DNA from: Gautieria morchelliformis
Taxonomy: Eukaryota; Basidiomycota; Agaricomycetes; Gomphales; Gomphaceae
DNA: 64,000 bases
NCBI GenBank assembly: GCA_015179125.1
Contig: WHVA01000269.1
Coordinates: 62,001 to 126,000, forward strand
Direction of reading: 5' to 3'
Shown: positions 1-12,399 of the stretch, piece by piece
Layout: the number at the start of each line of letters is the position of its first letter
Numbering within the stretch: position 1 is the stretch's first letter
Notes under the pieces: generated by a model
Database searches by the model: none
What the model was told of the DNA's origin: nothing
The model's input: only the letters and a program-made list of their open reading frames with translations
Program-made: the position numbers and the translations under genes

Positions 1-1315
1 TGAGTGCAAGTGAGGATTCCGCAACCGACAAGCTGGGCCCTACGATCCAGTATCTCCAGAAGTTGGGCCCAGATTACCTACAGCAAATATTCAATGCTGC
101 ACGTTGGGTATTCGATACCGACAGGGAGATGGCATTTGAAGTAACTTGCAATTTATTGGCGATCAGAACCTCCCCTGATTATTAGCCAGATTTTTACTTC
201 TGAAGAGACCGAGCTCCCCCGGAAGGATGTTGCGGATTTTCTTGAGGGAATTGATCCATTTCTTTGTATTCGTTACCTGGAGTACCTCATTGACGATCGG
301 GGAGAAACTTCCTCGATGTTTCATGAGCGCCTTGCCGAGACCTACCTTCATTTGTCTCGCGCGCAAAAGAAACTTGGAAATTCAGGTGATTCTTGTCAAT
401 CACCAAATTAACATGCTAATATGCCAACGAATTTCACAATAGCATCCGAACATGCACTGTACTCGAAGCTTTTAAAATTCATAGACGAATCACAACATTA
501 TCATCTAGATCGGTTATTTGGTCTGCTGCCGTCAGATGGTAAGTTATCGATGTTCTCTGATCAAGCAAGAACCTGAGGGTAGACTAAGACATGTTCGAGG
601 CGCGAGCTGTTCTCCTTGGTCGACTAGGAAAACACGAAGGTGCATTGGAAATATACGTATATCGTCTACAGGATTACATCAAGGCGGAAGAGTGAGTTTT
701 ATTGAGCGAATACTGGAGTGTCTCACGTGTTTGCTGTAGATACTGCAAACGCCTCTATCATGCTGACCCCGGGGCACGGGGAATATTCCTCGCTCTATTA
801 CGCATCTATTTGCAGCCTAGCACATCGTCCAATCTGTTACGACCTGCTTTAGATCTGATTCGTCGACACAGCCCCCGTCTGGATAATGTGGAAACGTTGG
901 ATCTTCTTCCACCCATGGTGACAGCACAAGACTTGAACGCATTTCTTTGTGAAGCATTACGAGATCCACTCTTCGACACGCAAGTAGTCCGGGAAATCGG
1001 GAAGACCCGATTGGAACAGGTCTCGACCAAACTCGTTGGATTGCAGGCCAAACGTGTAAAAGTTACTGACAGCCGGATGTAGGTTCTGTATGCCTAACAT
1101 AGAACCTACTTATATTTTTTATTTCAGATGTCCCCAGTGCCACAAACGCATCGGAAACAGCGTCATTGCTGTTCACCCTCCCAGGCTAGTGATGATATAT
1201 AAAAGCGATCCCGAAAACGAAATTGACTCATTGCCACAGAGGAGAAGTGACGCATTACACATGTCGCGAAGCCTTCTCTCGCAAGCTTAATGAGAGAACA
1301 CATCGACATATGTAG
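1..1315 (+). CDS. VPS39: Vps39/Vam6-like HOPS complex subunit, C-terminal part (5' end outside window)
   Basis: Known role of the family: Vps39/Vam6 is a subunit of the HOPS tethering complex at the vacuole/late endosome and helps Rab7/Ypt7-dependent fusion. Seen here: coding exons 1-140, 186-385, 443-538, 589-691, 740-1078, 1128-1184 and 1240-1315, joined by short introns of 45-57 nt. The protein is alpha-helical clathrin-repeat-like sequence (for example LLGRLGKHEGALEIYVYRL) and ends with the family's C-terminal zinc-binding-like motif CPQCHKRIGNS...GEVTHYTC, close to the TAG stop at 1313-1315. The last intron (1185-1239) starts with GC rather than GT; only that reading gives the conserved C-terminus. 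The N-terminal CNH-type domain would lie upstream of the window. ATG17 follows 358 bp downstream on the same strand. Identity is confident; exact exon ends are inferred. Confidence 0.88.
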
Positions 1316-1673
1316 CTGCTCATATGTACCATATTTCTTAACGGTCGTCCCCTGGGTCTCCCTCCCACACAGACACAGATGCAGACCGAGTGCCGTGGAC
1401 GTGCCTTGCACGTCAAGTCAACTTTGCATATCGAGTTTGATGGTGTGGGGAGTTGAGGGTTGAATAATCACTTGTACAGTTCTATGCACACGTCTGTACG
1501 TACTTACAGCAGCGATTTTGCGTACACTGGCAGCACCCTATATACACCGGGTAAAGCGCTGGATTTCCGTACATTATTTTTCCTCAAGGACATAGTATTT
1601 CCGCTTGACCCCTATGTACTTTCAAGATTAGTGCGGCCGTGGCGACGCTTCGGACTCCGCTAACCAGCCTTAG
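1316..1673. other. Intergenic gap between VPS39 and ATG17
   Basis: 358 bp that should hold the VPS39 3' UTR and the ATG17 promoter. No ORF with recognisable features and no clear repeat is seen. Confidence 0.5.
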
Positions 1674-3745
1674 ATGTCCACTTCACCGACAGTCAATACA
1701 TTTGACCGCCCTTCTTCGCCCCCTCATCTCGTTTCTCTTGTTCTTCAGTCCAAGAAGGGGCTCCAACATGGAGAACAGCTTTGCTCTTACGCCCATGATT
1801 TAACGCACAGATCAGCTCGTCAAGCAGTCGACGTTCTAGCATTAGACGCCAAAATACGCTGGATAAAAGAAGGGGTTCTTAATCAGCTGAAAGTAAGATG
1901 GGTTTGAGTGTCGTTGCTGCACATTTCACAGAGACTTATTCCAGGTAGCAGCAGGCGTTGCCAAGTGTATTACCGAGCGTCGAGACAGGCTGGAGGAGGA
2001 AGCGAAGGCAAGGCTGTCACTCGTCAGGGGAAGTAGAGTATCTTATACCGTCGTGTATAGCAATGGGATCGTGTTCGATCACAACACCAGGATGCCTTGG
2101 ATGTCACCCTCGAATCGTTGGGTTCACAAGTCGTGCCTCCCAGTTTTCACCAAAGTTCTCTCGAGTCTTCTCTCTTCGGTATACAGGCCTCGGAAAGCAA
2201 TGATGAGGTCATAATGGATCATGAACAAATAAATGACCTTGAAGTGACCGACGAGAACCAGGAGTCTTCTCAAGACAGGCGTAAATGGAAGACTCTGCGG
2301 GACTTTGTCGATGAACGGGGTCTAGAAGATCTATTTGAATCCATTGAAGGAGAGAGGAGTGCTTTGGATGACATACTTGGTGCTACGGCAACGCACCCGG
2401 CTACTATTACCTCGATAACCAACCAAATTCGATCACTCTTGTCTACTTCCTTGTCTGTTTCTAGAGAATATCTTCGAACTCGCAGGTCTTCCCCAAATAT
2501 CACCTCGTCTACAACAGAAGGGCAGGCGGATCGACTTTCAAAGGATGTGTCGGCTTTGCTAGTCAAACAAGAGCGGACTTCAGGGGGGATGGCGTCCCAC
2601 TTAGAGTCGTTGGCCGCCCACTACGATCAGATGGCCACAGCTTTGAAAGAGAAGGAGGCTGGGGAAGACATAGGAGAGGAAGACATGGAAGGCATGTAGA
2701 CTTCAATCAATTCGATTATTCTGGCTTGTAGATGTTGAATGTATGCTTGTAGTTTTTGTTCGCGATACTGCTGAACTACCTTCCATCGTTTCAGAACTCG
2801 AGGAATCCATCGGATCTATTGAAACGGTATAGTAAGTCTGTTTTCATTTGAATTAAAGCGTGTGTGTTCATTTCCTCCTTTACTACGCTCTGTCCGGCTG
2901 CTTCTCGCATACTTATATTCGACGCGTGATTAACATCGCTTCCTTGGTAAAAAGCCAAGATATCATGGATGTAAAGAATGAATTGCAATCTTCCTTGGCT
3001 ACTCAATCCCAGATCCTTGATTCTCTTGATTCACTGGGCCACAAGATGGAATCCATGCTTCAAGAACAAACTGAAATCGAAGTGAGTTCCCGCTAGAGTC
3101 GTTATACATTTCTGATTGAATCTGGTTTAGACGGAGACGCAAGCGACATACGACACATTGAATGACTACTTAGAGAGTCTTCTTTCTCTTCGATCCACTT
3201 ACGACACATATCAAATGTCGTATAACGCATTGGTTATGGAAATGGACCGTCGCATACGTTACCGAAACGATATGGAACTCTTGGTCCAAGAGATGAGAGA
3301 GAAACTCGGGAGGCTGCGCGACGGTGCGTCATTAATATATGAACCTTTGATTATCCCGTAATGGGTTAGGTTGACTAATGTCTGGCGTCGACGACAGATG
3401 AAATGACTGCGCGCGATGGTTTTTACTCTGCGCATTCCGCATCCATACCAGATGATCTTTGTCTCGCCATATCGAATATCCCACAGACTTTTGTGATTTC
3501 ATATGACGTTCCAAAAGAACACGGCATAGAGCATCAAAGCGGGGACGGCAGAGAGGTTTTACCGGAAATTGACGACGACTTGGTAATAGAGGTGGTCATC
3601 ACTCATGCTTTAGCACTGCATATACTGAAATATAGGCTATGAAGGCTCGACAGAAGCTTCGAACGGCGCCCACACAACCCCAGCAGATACGAGATGCATT
3701 GTTAATACCTGTCAGACCTAGCCCACGACGAGAGGATAGTCTATG
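1674..3745 (+). CDS. ATG17: Autophagy scaffold protein Atg17
   Basis: Atg17 is the crescent-shaped scaffold that organises the fungal autophagosome assembly site together with Atg1/Atg13. The ATG at 1674 opens into LCSYAHDLTHRSARQAVDVL, followed by the family motif LGSQVVPPSFH, a long helical/coiled region (RKWKTLRDFVDERGLEDLF; HLESLAAHYDQMATALK), the RDTAELPSIVSELEESI segment, and a C-terminal helical part ending in TGA 3743-3745. Exons inferred: 1674 to about 1892, then from 1945 to 2007, 2061-2691, 2751-2831, 2955 to about 3080, then pieces resuming near 3131, 3400 and 3643. Two introns (2008-2060 and 2692-2750) appear to use GC donors, because GT donors break the frame in front of conserved residues. 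The product is about 440 residues, normal for the family. Identity is confident; the GC introns are inference. Confidence 0.88.
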
Positions 3746-4549
3746 AAACAGATGGAATACTTAGGTGTCAACCATTTGTCTAGGCCGGTGTCACCTGGGC
3801 CTCGCGTAAACTAGTCAACAAAATCCGAAGAGGATTGATTATCCTGCGCCTCCAGAACGAGCAAATATCACGGTAGGGTGGCCCTGATACGTCAATATTC
3901 TAATGTCTGGAATTCAATGTCACTTCGACGTGCTGTTGCTTTGTGCATGTGCACTTCATATCGAATCATTCACTAAGCATTTACATAAAATGGAAACGCT
4001 CGATGTTCGCTGTAAAATACGCTACTCATCGACCTCTCCCCGCCAGTTCGTGAGTGCCTGAGTTCCTACGATACTAACAACATCGCGCACTCTATTCACT
4101 CGCTTGCCATTTGAGATTCTAGATACGCTCACTTAGAGAAGACCAATGAAGGGAAGAAATGTAAGACTGATTTGGTCCATGGCCGTAAACCTCTACTCCC
4201 CAGGGCACGAGTTCAGGCGGCAGCGGGCGACTGGCACTGGCCGGACTCGCGTGACACTACAATCACAATTTGACCACTAGTACTGTGTTACAAAGGAAAC
4301 AGCATGTCACAAAAGCCCGAAAACTATAGGTCATCTCGGCTTTGAATACAACTGAAGCAGGCGAAACGCACCGGGTATATAATGGTTATGCATGGATGGG
4401 AGTGGTAACATGGTGACATGAATGAGCCAACTGATAGAACTTTATGCCGGATCCTGGTACTACACCGATAATACAGTGGTATCGTGATTCATGAAAGGCT
4501 TCAGAACGACTTCTCCTTCTGCGCCATGTAAAGTCGGAAGAGCAAGTGG
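3746..4549. other. Convergent intergenic region, no gene seen
   Basis: About 800 bp between the 3' ends of ATG17 (+) and the GH30 gene (-). Only short random ORFs; no repeat or RNA gene recognised. Confidence 0.5.
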
Positions 4550-7162
4550 TTAGGCAAACCACCAAAGCGTAGTAATGCCAACTGGGAACGTAAATGTGGC
4601 CTGCAAAAAATGGCGTGTGAACGATGGGTTTAGATGAAACAAGAGAGAAAAAGACCTGTTGCCCGCGAAATTCGATCGTTGCAGGAACCTGGCCAGCGAC
4701 GTCAGAAATGGGCGTACTATACTTGCACTACGTTGTCAGAAACTCACGGGTGTTGGGTCCCATGGACCATTGGGGTGATCTAGGGGAAGGTTTGCATACC
4801 ATAGCCCAAAAGGGAAGAAGTCAGGAGGACGTACCATCCCTGTCCACAGAAGCAATGACGTTGGTAAATAAAGGGGCGACGACAAAGAACCACGAACCAA
4901 TTCAAAACCACGATTGAATACTGCTTTGGATCCGACGGATTCGCACGACCAGTCTGGTATGCGCCGACTCGGAGGGCCCAATTTAATGATCCTCCGACAG
5001 TAACACCAATGCGCTGCGCAAAGGGACCACCAGGCTCCTTAGGTATCACCGCGCGCGAAGCCTGTGCCATCGCATAGTCTGCACACATAGCTTAAACATC
5101 AATGCAGGGGCTCGTGCAAATGAATAGTGCTCACATTCTTCATTGAGACTAAATCCACCGTTTCCAGGGATTGTCACGACACCACGACAGCCTCCACCAC
5201 AACTATTACTGCCCGGGAGGATGGGTTGACCGGTCGAATCCAGCGCGAAATTCCACATCATTGCCGTACGTCCCCAATTCTCTGGACCTCCGACGAACCT
5301 GCCGACAAACCAACATCAGCGCCAGCAAATAATATATCTATTAGGGTGATCAAAACGCACAAATTGTCCATATACCACTGCAATGATAGCGTCAGGATGA
5401 AGGGTGCCTGATCCAAGGAAATGAGGTACCTTGAGGTTGCTCCACCAATCAGTGCCTAGAGTGCCACTGCATTCGGTGTGGTAGATCTCCTTGCTTGGGA
5501 ATGCATTGTGAAAGAGGGACTGGTTTGATACGCCTCCCGCATAACAGTGGAATGAGACACCGGTGAAAGAGTTGCCTGCTGTGTTCATCTGGAACCGGGG
5601 GGAAGTCGATGGAGCGATCGGAAAAAAGGGGGCGCAGCGCACTGAGTGAGTCGCGAAAAGACGGCAACTGCTGTGTGACGGACCAACTGTTCTGGGTACA
5701 GGCCCGCGTCGTCCCAATTATGCTCGTAACCAATGATTTTGACACCCGATAAGCCATTGTTGTTTAAGAGCGTCCTGTACAACGCTATAAATTAGATTTG
5801 TCTCCTTAGAATAGCGAGTTAATATTTTCCTAAGCTGGCTGCCGACTTGGGCTTCGACCGATACCGGCACAAGGGCTGTAGGGTAAGTGGGATTGCTGTT
5901 CTGCGGTTCATTCTTTTGAATAAAACGAACAAAAAAAAAAGGTCAGAACACTCGGGCTCGTATTTGTCGTACTATATGCTAGTTACCTGGATGCTCACGG
6001 CGTACGGCGTGTGCCCTTTGCTTTGAAGAGCCTGGACGGATTTGAGGAGATAGTTGGCCACTGGGAAGTCAAATCTGTATTTCAACACAACGCCAGATGC
6101 AATAGTGACAGCACACACGCACTGACGCTGATGTCTCCAGAATTCAAACTGCCGCCACGCATGTCATTGGTACTTTTCATCCACCCAGGCTGTGCAAAAT
6201 ATTCAACAAGATGTATGGTTTGATAGGGAACCAGGCGGATACTCACAGGACTCCAGGGTAGCAAGAAAATCCTGATGATACTATTCACAGATGCTATATC
6301 ATCCAGGGTTGACCAGAGGTAGCTTGGCGCATTATTCGCCGAGAAAGAGAAGAGACCGGTGTCACCCGAGACGTCGTCAAAACTATACACTGGCAGAACA
6401 CGAAGGCCGTTAACAGAGGGGGTGAAATCATGATAGAACAACCCACGGTTATCGGAAAAGTCAGTCGCTCCGACGGAAAGGCGAACCGCAGTTAGACCGG
6501 CTCCATTGAAGCTGTAACTAGCTATAGAAATGGTAATTAACCTCAAGGGCGTAAGTGTGAGATATTGACGTGCGATTAAAGAGCTGGTTGATTAGCGTCC
6601 AGTAATTGTTCGAGTTCTGGGACTGTGTGCGACCGTCTGTAAACCTTCGGTAGGCCTAGTAGTAGGGCCGTGGCACTCACCTTGAGCTCGCTTAATAACT
6701 TCGCAGACGAGTCAGCTACAACAAAGCATGAGCATTTGTATATATTCCTCCAGTAGTCCTCCAAGCTTATGGTTGGGTGGTTTACGTCAAGTGACGCACC
6801 ACGATCGAAATCTCACTCTTGGAAGAGGACACCCCAAGAGTGCTGGAAAAAAATAATGATACAGTGTGCTCACTTAGGCTAGCGCCGAATCCATCCATGG
6901 ACTGGAAAATCTCAGTATCGTCCACGACGATATCTGCACTTCCGATCGGACCAGGCGTGCCAAAGTTAATCGGTAGACCGCTAGTTGTAGGCTGGCGAGT
7001 AAAGAGCTTCTGCCTGTCCCATGTCGTCTGCCACTGCACATCTATGTAAGCAACGATATAGTGTTGAAGAGACACGAGAAGACGGACGATGTCCCAGATT
7101 TGCTGCGAAACCACAGAGCCCACGAGAGATGTAGTCAGCCAGACCGCGACGTACAAACGCAT
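4550..7162 (-). CDS. Secreted GH30 endo-beta-1,6-glucanase
   Basis: Glycoside hydrolase family 30 (subfamily 3 type), expected to cut beta-1,6-glucan in fungal cell walls. The start ATG at 7160-7162 was chosen because it opens a signal peptide (MRLYVAVWLTTSLVGSVVS). In order along the minus strand: QQIWDI..VQWQTTWDRQ; the start of the barrel at MDGFGASL; a substrate-side segment GATDFS..SFDDVSGDTGLFSFSANNAPSYLWS; the acid/base motif NEPQNS at 5904-5912; IGYEHNWDDAGLYP; FHCYAGGVSNQ; the nucleophile motif TECSGT near 5465-5480; and the C-terminal beta domain GVTVGGSLNWALRVGAYQTGR, WDPTP, PATIEFRGQQ and TFPVGITTLWWFA before TAA at 4550-4552. Many introns of about 50 nt interrupt it, including two in the last 230 bp. 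Both catalytic glutamates are present, so it is probably active. Some middle exon borders are uncertain. Confidence 0.88.
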
Positions 7163-9543
7163 ATTGGTACGATGATCCGTGCAAGAGTTCCGCGCAAGAG
7201 CCCTCACGGAGGGGGAAATGGTCACCCAGACGGCCTCTATATATACAGGTGCCCTATATTGAGGCCGGGTGGCAGAATAACCTGGATAGGAGCTACCACC
7301 ACTTCGGTAGCTTGGACGCTAGCGCAGTCGCTGATAGAAGAGCTAAGCCGCAAGGGAGATGGGAAAGCGGAAATCGGCTCTAATTCACCTATACGTGCCC
7401 AGCTGAACACATGGGTTTCGGCCCCGCATAAACCAATAACGGCCCAGTCCCCCAGAACTAGCGTTTGACAGGGTCAATTGAGTTGTCCGAAGAGGCTAAA
7501 TCCGCTGCCAACCCTAATTCAATTTCGACTCGGTGCCACATGCTACTAAAGCAGCGCTTCCAACGGATGGTTTATACGCTACCAAGCTCTTATCCGAGCG
7601 GACAGACGAAAAAAAAAAAAACACAAAATAAGCGACGTAGAGCGACGAGTGCCACCTAGGGGGAGCGTCTTCGTTTTCACTAGTCACCCACGCCACGTGA
7701 TCTAGTCACACCCTTTCCGGGATTCCACTCTTTGACGTGGCGTAAACCTTGTAACTCTGCGAGCTCGTGTCTTCTGTGCGCTTGGCCGACCACTCACGCT
7801 CTTAAAGCTGACAGGCTTCATCTGGACGCAACGCAGCAAACGCCCGGCCTCTTCTTCGGGCTCCCGTGCTCCCCTCGACACGGGTTCGAGCTCGCAGAGG
7901 GGACGTCTGCTCTAGGACACGACAGCGATGTTGGAAGGGCACAGTGATATGCCCAAGCCAGGGATGAGCATAGTATGTTCACTCAAGTTGGGTGGCCATA
8001 GAATCTTTCCTGGGTTGTGGTAGCTCGTCATGCGGAGACATCGATGTGGCGTTTTGCCGGCATAACGCTTGCAATGTACCACTATGCAGATCTCCGATCT
8101 CTAGGGTCATAGGGCGTTTAGACTTTACTGATTGCCCATGACCCAGGCTATGGCACTTAGACTTCTGCTTCTTGATATCCACGCGCCAGCACCTAATGGT
8201 CTTCCAGAGTACCTGACCTCCCAGTCTAGGCCATGTGTACTGGCCAAATCGTCATGCGTGCGGATGCTTGGGTCAGGGAAGGCTGCATGGTACAGAGCCT
8301 TTCAAAGGTTGCCGCTCCATATTTGCAGCGACCTCGGAGTAAATGTCGGCGTCTGCCTCATGAGGATGCTTTCCCCGCGCTGTGTTCCTGGTCATGTCTC
8401 TTCAATTCGGATGCGATCGTGTGGCGTTACTTATGTTCAGTCTGGTCTTGAGTTCGGAAGGGTCAGTCACTCGCGCCTGTGGCGTTGTGTGGATTCCCGG
8501 TCAGGCACACTGGATCCATCATGTCTGGTTTATCGCCCACCGTCTGTGACCTAGCTTTCGCGCTTGCGGCTACACACTAACGCTCTGGATGAAGAGAGTC
8601 TGGTACATCTCATTTCACTCCAGCTAGACGACAGGCCGATACGAAGCTATACTCTTCCAAGCTATATGTTTCTACGTCCTGAGATGTCCACGTAGTCCTA
8701 CGTCGACCAGCTGGTCGTACCCTGGCTTCGACCACCGCGAACCCGCGTTTAACCGGGGGGGTTTACTGAAGGACGCAATTATCCGATTGTTCCCTGGTTT
8801 CATTATTTCCAGGTGTCTGGGGAACTAATGTCCGTCACAGCACGGTGTAGCGCAGCTATCCTGACCTCTCCATGTGTTCGCCTCAGCATTGTCTGGTCCA
8901 ACCTTTCATGCCACGCCGACGTGGTGCCACACTGACGTACAGCCTTTCCAGAAGAGTTATAAAATCTATGCTTAGATGCACCTGCTTTTCCCGCCAAGTC
9001 AGCACGAACATGCCAAAGGGGAGGGCGTGTTGGTTGTATACTACGAAAAGGATGGAGATCACGCGCACCGGTGAGATGGCCGGGAACAACATGTTAAACA
9101 CCTTGCACCCCCTCGAATGCCCATTAGGTCGCGTTCTCTCTGCTGTCAAGCGATGCATGCGTCGTGTGCTTACACAGCGATGACACGTCGCTGCCCTTAA
9201 TTAAACTAACGACAAAGCTCCAGAACATCGTCAAGCTGCCTTGTCAGAACCTTATGTAAGTCTTGTAAGTGGATAGACCGTCGCCAAATTTGATTGCGGT
9301 TTAAATCTCTAATTTTCACGCATCTAATCAGCGAGAGTCCTGCCAGCATGCGCTGACATCTCATCTCGCCTTCGTGAACCGTCCGCGGTTGGCTAGGCAC
9401 CAGTTGACAGCCTCAGGCGACTCAAAATGTTAGTAATACTTGTCTCACCACCTCCTGACCGTCTCAACGTATAAGTAAAATGAAACTCGTCGTATCTCCC
9501 AAGCGTTCCTTTCCACTGACAGCGCATTTTTTGTCTAAAAAAC
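7163..9543. other. 2.4-kb region without recognisable genes
   Basis: Holds the upstream region of the GH30 gene and further sequence with only short, overlapping ORFs on both strands. None shows family motifs, believable splice structure or repeats. A 12-nt A run lies near 7610-7621. Decayed repeat sequence or a small lineage-specific gene cannot be excluded. Confidence 0.4.
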
Positions 9544-10860
9544 ATGCCTATCGACAGCAATCGTACCTCAATGACCGAGAACGTTGAAAATGATCCATAT
9601 ACTATATCGTCCACCGTCTCCGAAGCTCCAATCGAAGCTCACATCTTCGAACCCGACCTTGCACAGAAATGTAACGACGAACTCGGTAGGTTCAGAAACG
9701 CATCTACCGACAAAGGTTCAGCCATGGTCGAAATTGCTCGGCTTGTCGGACAATCCAAGGAATGCACAGAGGACAGAAGAGCGGGAACCATTAATGCATA
9801 TTACAGGATCCTCGATGCCGATGAACAAAACCACACTAGCGTCGGATCCAGTTCTCGAGCCTCCATACGTAGACTCAGTGAAACGGAAAGAATTGATTCA
9901 CAAGGAGGAAGTTCAGACGTGAGTGAAGTCAGGGAAGACGGGCGAGGCGTCGAGAAAACGAGGAAACGGAAGAGACGTGAACGGAGTAAGAAGCAGAAAC
10001 GCAGGAAGAAAAGAGATGATTTAAGCGAGGGTGAAGACGCGCTAAACCAACGTCTGGACGCCTCGAAGCTACCATGGGAGATCGGCGAACTCACGTCACC
10101 CGCTCGACTCGCACCACCACTGAGGGAAACGCAAGAATTGCTTCGACTCTTCGCAGAAGCTGACCCCCGCGCCGTTAAAACATCGATCCTCACGGCCGCG
10201 CGACATCCAGAATTCCCAGACAGTGAGTGGGACAGCATCATCTGAGCAGTGGACCTCAACAAAGTCCTCTCAAACATGGTCCCGCTCGGGGCCGACTCCA
10301 AACGTATCGACCCAGTCGCGGGACTCCAACTGCAGGAGGAATCTGATGCCGCCCCCGTTCGCAAGGTCCAGACTCTCGGAGACTGGACTCTCGCCTGGGA
10401 AAAAGCTTCAGCAGCCATCACTTTCGTCTTCCCCCACCGACATGACGAACTGCGAGTCTACGCTGATCACATCACGGAGCTGTTCGGAGCGATCGACCCG
10501 CAGTATCATAACCGAGTCATCCTCTACGACCAATCCGTCCGAGCAAGAGCCTCTTGTCGACAAGACTTGCTCCTCTCCGACATCAGCCGTTTTGATGACC
10601 TGCGCACCATGCACATCACCTCTATTGGTGACGGCGTCACCGCCACAAGCCTTGAGCTGGATCCATCCAGCGCAAACCCGGGCACACCCGATGATGCGAA
10701 TCCTTCCATACACGCCTCCTCCCACGCTGGAGGAGACGCTGCGCTGATGGACCGGTTAACCGAGTTAGCAGGGCGCAGCAGACAACCCCCGCGCGAGGCC
10801 TGGTCGCGCGACAAGCTGATTCGAATGCGCGATCTAGCTCTAGCTTACGCAGACCTGTAA
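9544..10860 (+). pseudogene. Retroelement ORF1-like protein with one internal TGA
   Basis: One continuous frame runs from ATG 9544 to TAA 10858-10860 and is broken only by TGA at 10243-10245. The first half has an acidic/serine-rich N-terminus and a strongly basic nuclear-localisation-like stretch (RKRKRRERSKKQKRRKKR) near residue 145. After the stop come VDLNKVLSNM, GDWTLAWEKASAAITFVFPHRHDELRVYADHI and HNRVILYDQSVRAR. This pattern resembles gag-like ORF1 proteins that, in mushroom genomes, often sit before DIRS-type reverse transcriptases; that link is from memory of the family, not from a search. No reverse transcriptase follows here. A 27-nt gtgagt...cag stretch spans the stop but is too short for a normal intron. 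Best read as an inactivated repeat copy. Confidence 0.55.
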
Positions 10861-12399
10861 GAAAGCGAGCGTCGAGTAGTTCGGCTCGACTCGACGCCTC
10901 AAGGGGACGTGACTCCTTTCATCGTATATGTATGCGTAATGTACAGTATAGCCTACTTTCTAGTGTCTGGCCTTCGACACCAGAAATTTAGTAGCATAGC
11001 CGGTTTTATGGGAACGTAGCTAACAAAACTTGTAGTATACTTTATTTGTCTTCAGGTAGAGTACAATTCAGAGTGTCTTGCGCGTTGGGGGCTCGGGAGT
11101 ATTGCTGGGCTGTTGCTCTCGATAGTCTATGCGGCTGCTTCGCAGGTCCTTATTGCATCTGCCGCCTTTGTCTCCCTTCCCTTCATTTCTCCTTCCTTCA
11201 TTTCCGTCTTCCTCGTCTCTTTCCTTCCCAAGTCTCGCTCGTTCGACTTGGTTGCCTTGCAGGCCCGCCTCCAGGCATTTTCGTTTGTGCCGTGATTTCG
11301 CTAGTTGATGTGTCGGTCGTCCTGATAAGGGTGGCCAGGGCATGCATGGCTGCGCGGAGTCCTGCATGTGGGTCTGTCAGTCCTGGGGACACTGTCAGGG
11401 CCGCTGTCTCTGTCAGGGTCATGGCTGTGCGTGGGGTCTCCATCATGGTCTGGGTCTGTGTGGTCAGGGTTGTTGGGGCATGATCCTGCATACCTGTGGC
11501 TGTTATTTTGTCTTTGTTTCCTCCTCGCGCCTCTCTCCCCCCCTGGTCTCCTCATTCCTCTGAAATGAATTAAAAGGTTGAATATGAATTCAAGTGTGGA
11601 TGTGATTCAAGCTTCAAAGCAAAGCTGAATCGAGTTCAGAATCAAGGAAGAATTTGAGTGTACGCAAGATCTATGCGTCTTAAGACAACAGGATGTTTTG
11701 AAGCAGGTGAGATCGATTGACTGGAGGTTTTTAGATTACATGTCGTCAGCTATTTAACTGCCTCGGAGGTGAGTCTTCATGGGAGTGCTAACTTCCAGTT
11801 CATGTGAAGACATGGATATGTATTAATGTCCACAAAGTGATGTGCCAGATGCTGCAGTGGCTGCATGTTCTATCTATCGACTCATATAGCGTCGATGTGT
11901 GTTTTATATCAGAACGATGGATGGGGAGTTGTGAGAGGGATAAAAGAAATTCTATAGGATGTACTGATCACTGTGCCACTCCTTGGATCGGGGTGGCTTG
12001 GGCTCGGCCTTCCACCTTTGGTGTTGGGTTCACCCGCAGATCTACAGGTCAGGTGTCAGTCCACGGATCAGTGTATGGGCTGGAATGGGAAGTAGATGGG
12101 TATGATGGCTTGTGGTTGGATGGGGGGGGACTTTGAGTAAGGACAGGATGGCAAGTGACTGTATGAGTGATGATGTGTTGGTTGCATGGCTATATCTCTG
12201 AAATACTTAGGACAATAGTTCATTGGGGGCAAAACATATATGTTGAAGCTGCTGTCCTCTTAGATCTGATCTTTGGGATTCTCAATATGTAACAAAAAGC
12301 TAAGGACTCCACTGTCAGCATACTACTTACATACCTTGCACCCCTGATCGAATTCAGGGATACCTGCTCTGCTCCTGACTGCTAAGACCCATTCCTGAG
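10861..12399. other. Probable transposon-flanking noncoding region
   Basis: No supported gene. 11160-11480 is low-complexity and pyrimidine-rich, followed by GT/GTC-rich sequence, which makes spurious ORFs in several frames. Its position between two retroelement remnants suggests decayed repeat sequence. Confidence 0.4.

Noticed and set aside
10216..10250. Possible mini-intron (gtgagt...gcag) that would skip the TGA at 10243
   Set aside because: It would be about 27 nt, shorter than workable fungal introns, and related proteins have residues across this point; a nonsense mutation is simpler.
11046..11568. Several overlapping 60-145-codon ORFs on both strands
   Set aside because: They arise from pyrimidine-rich and GT/GTC-rich low-complexity DNA; frames on both strands are open for the same reason and show no motif.
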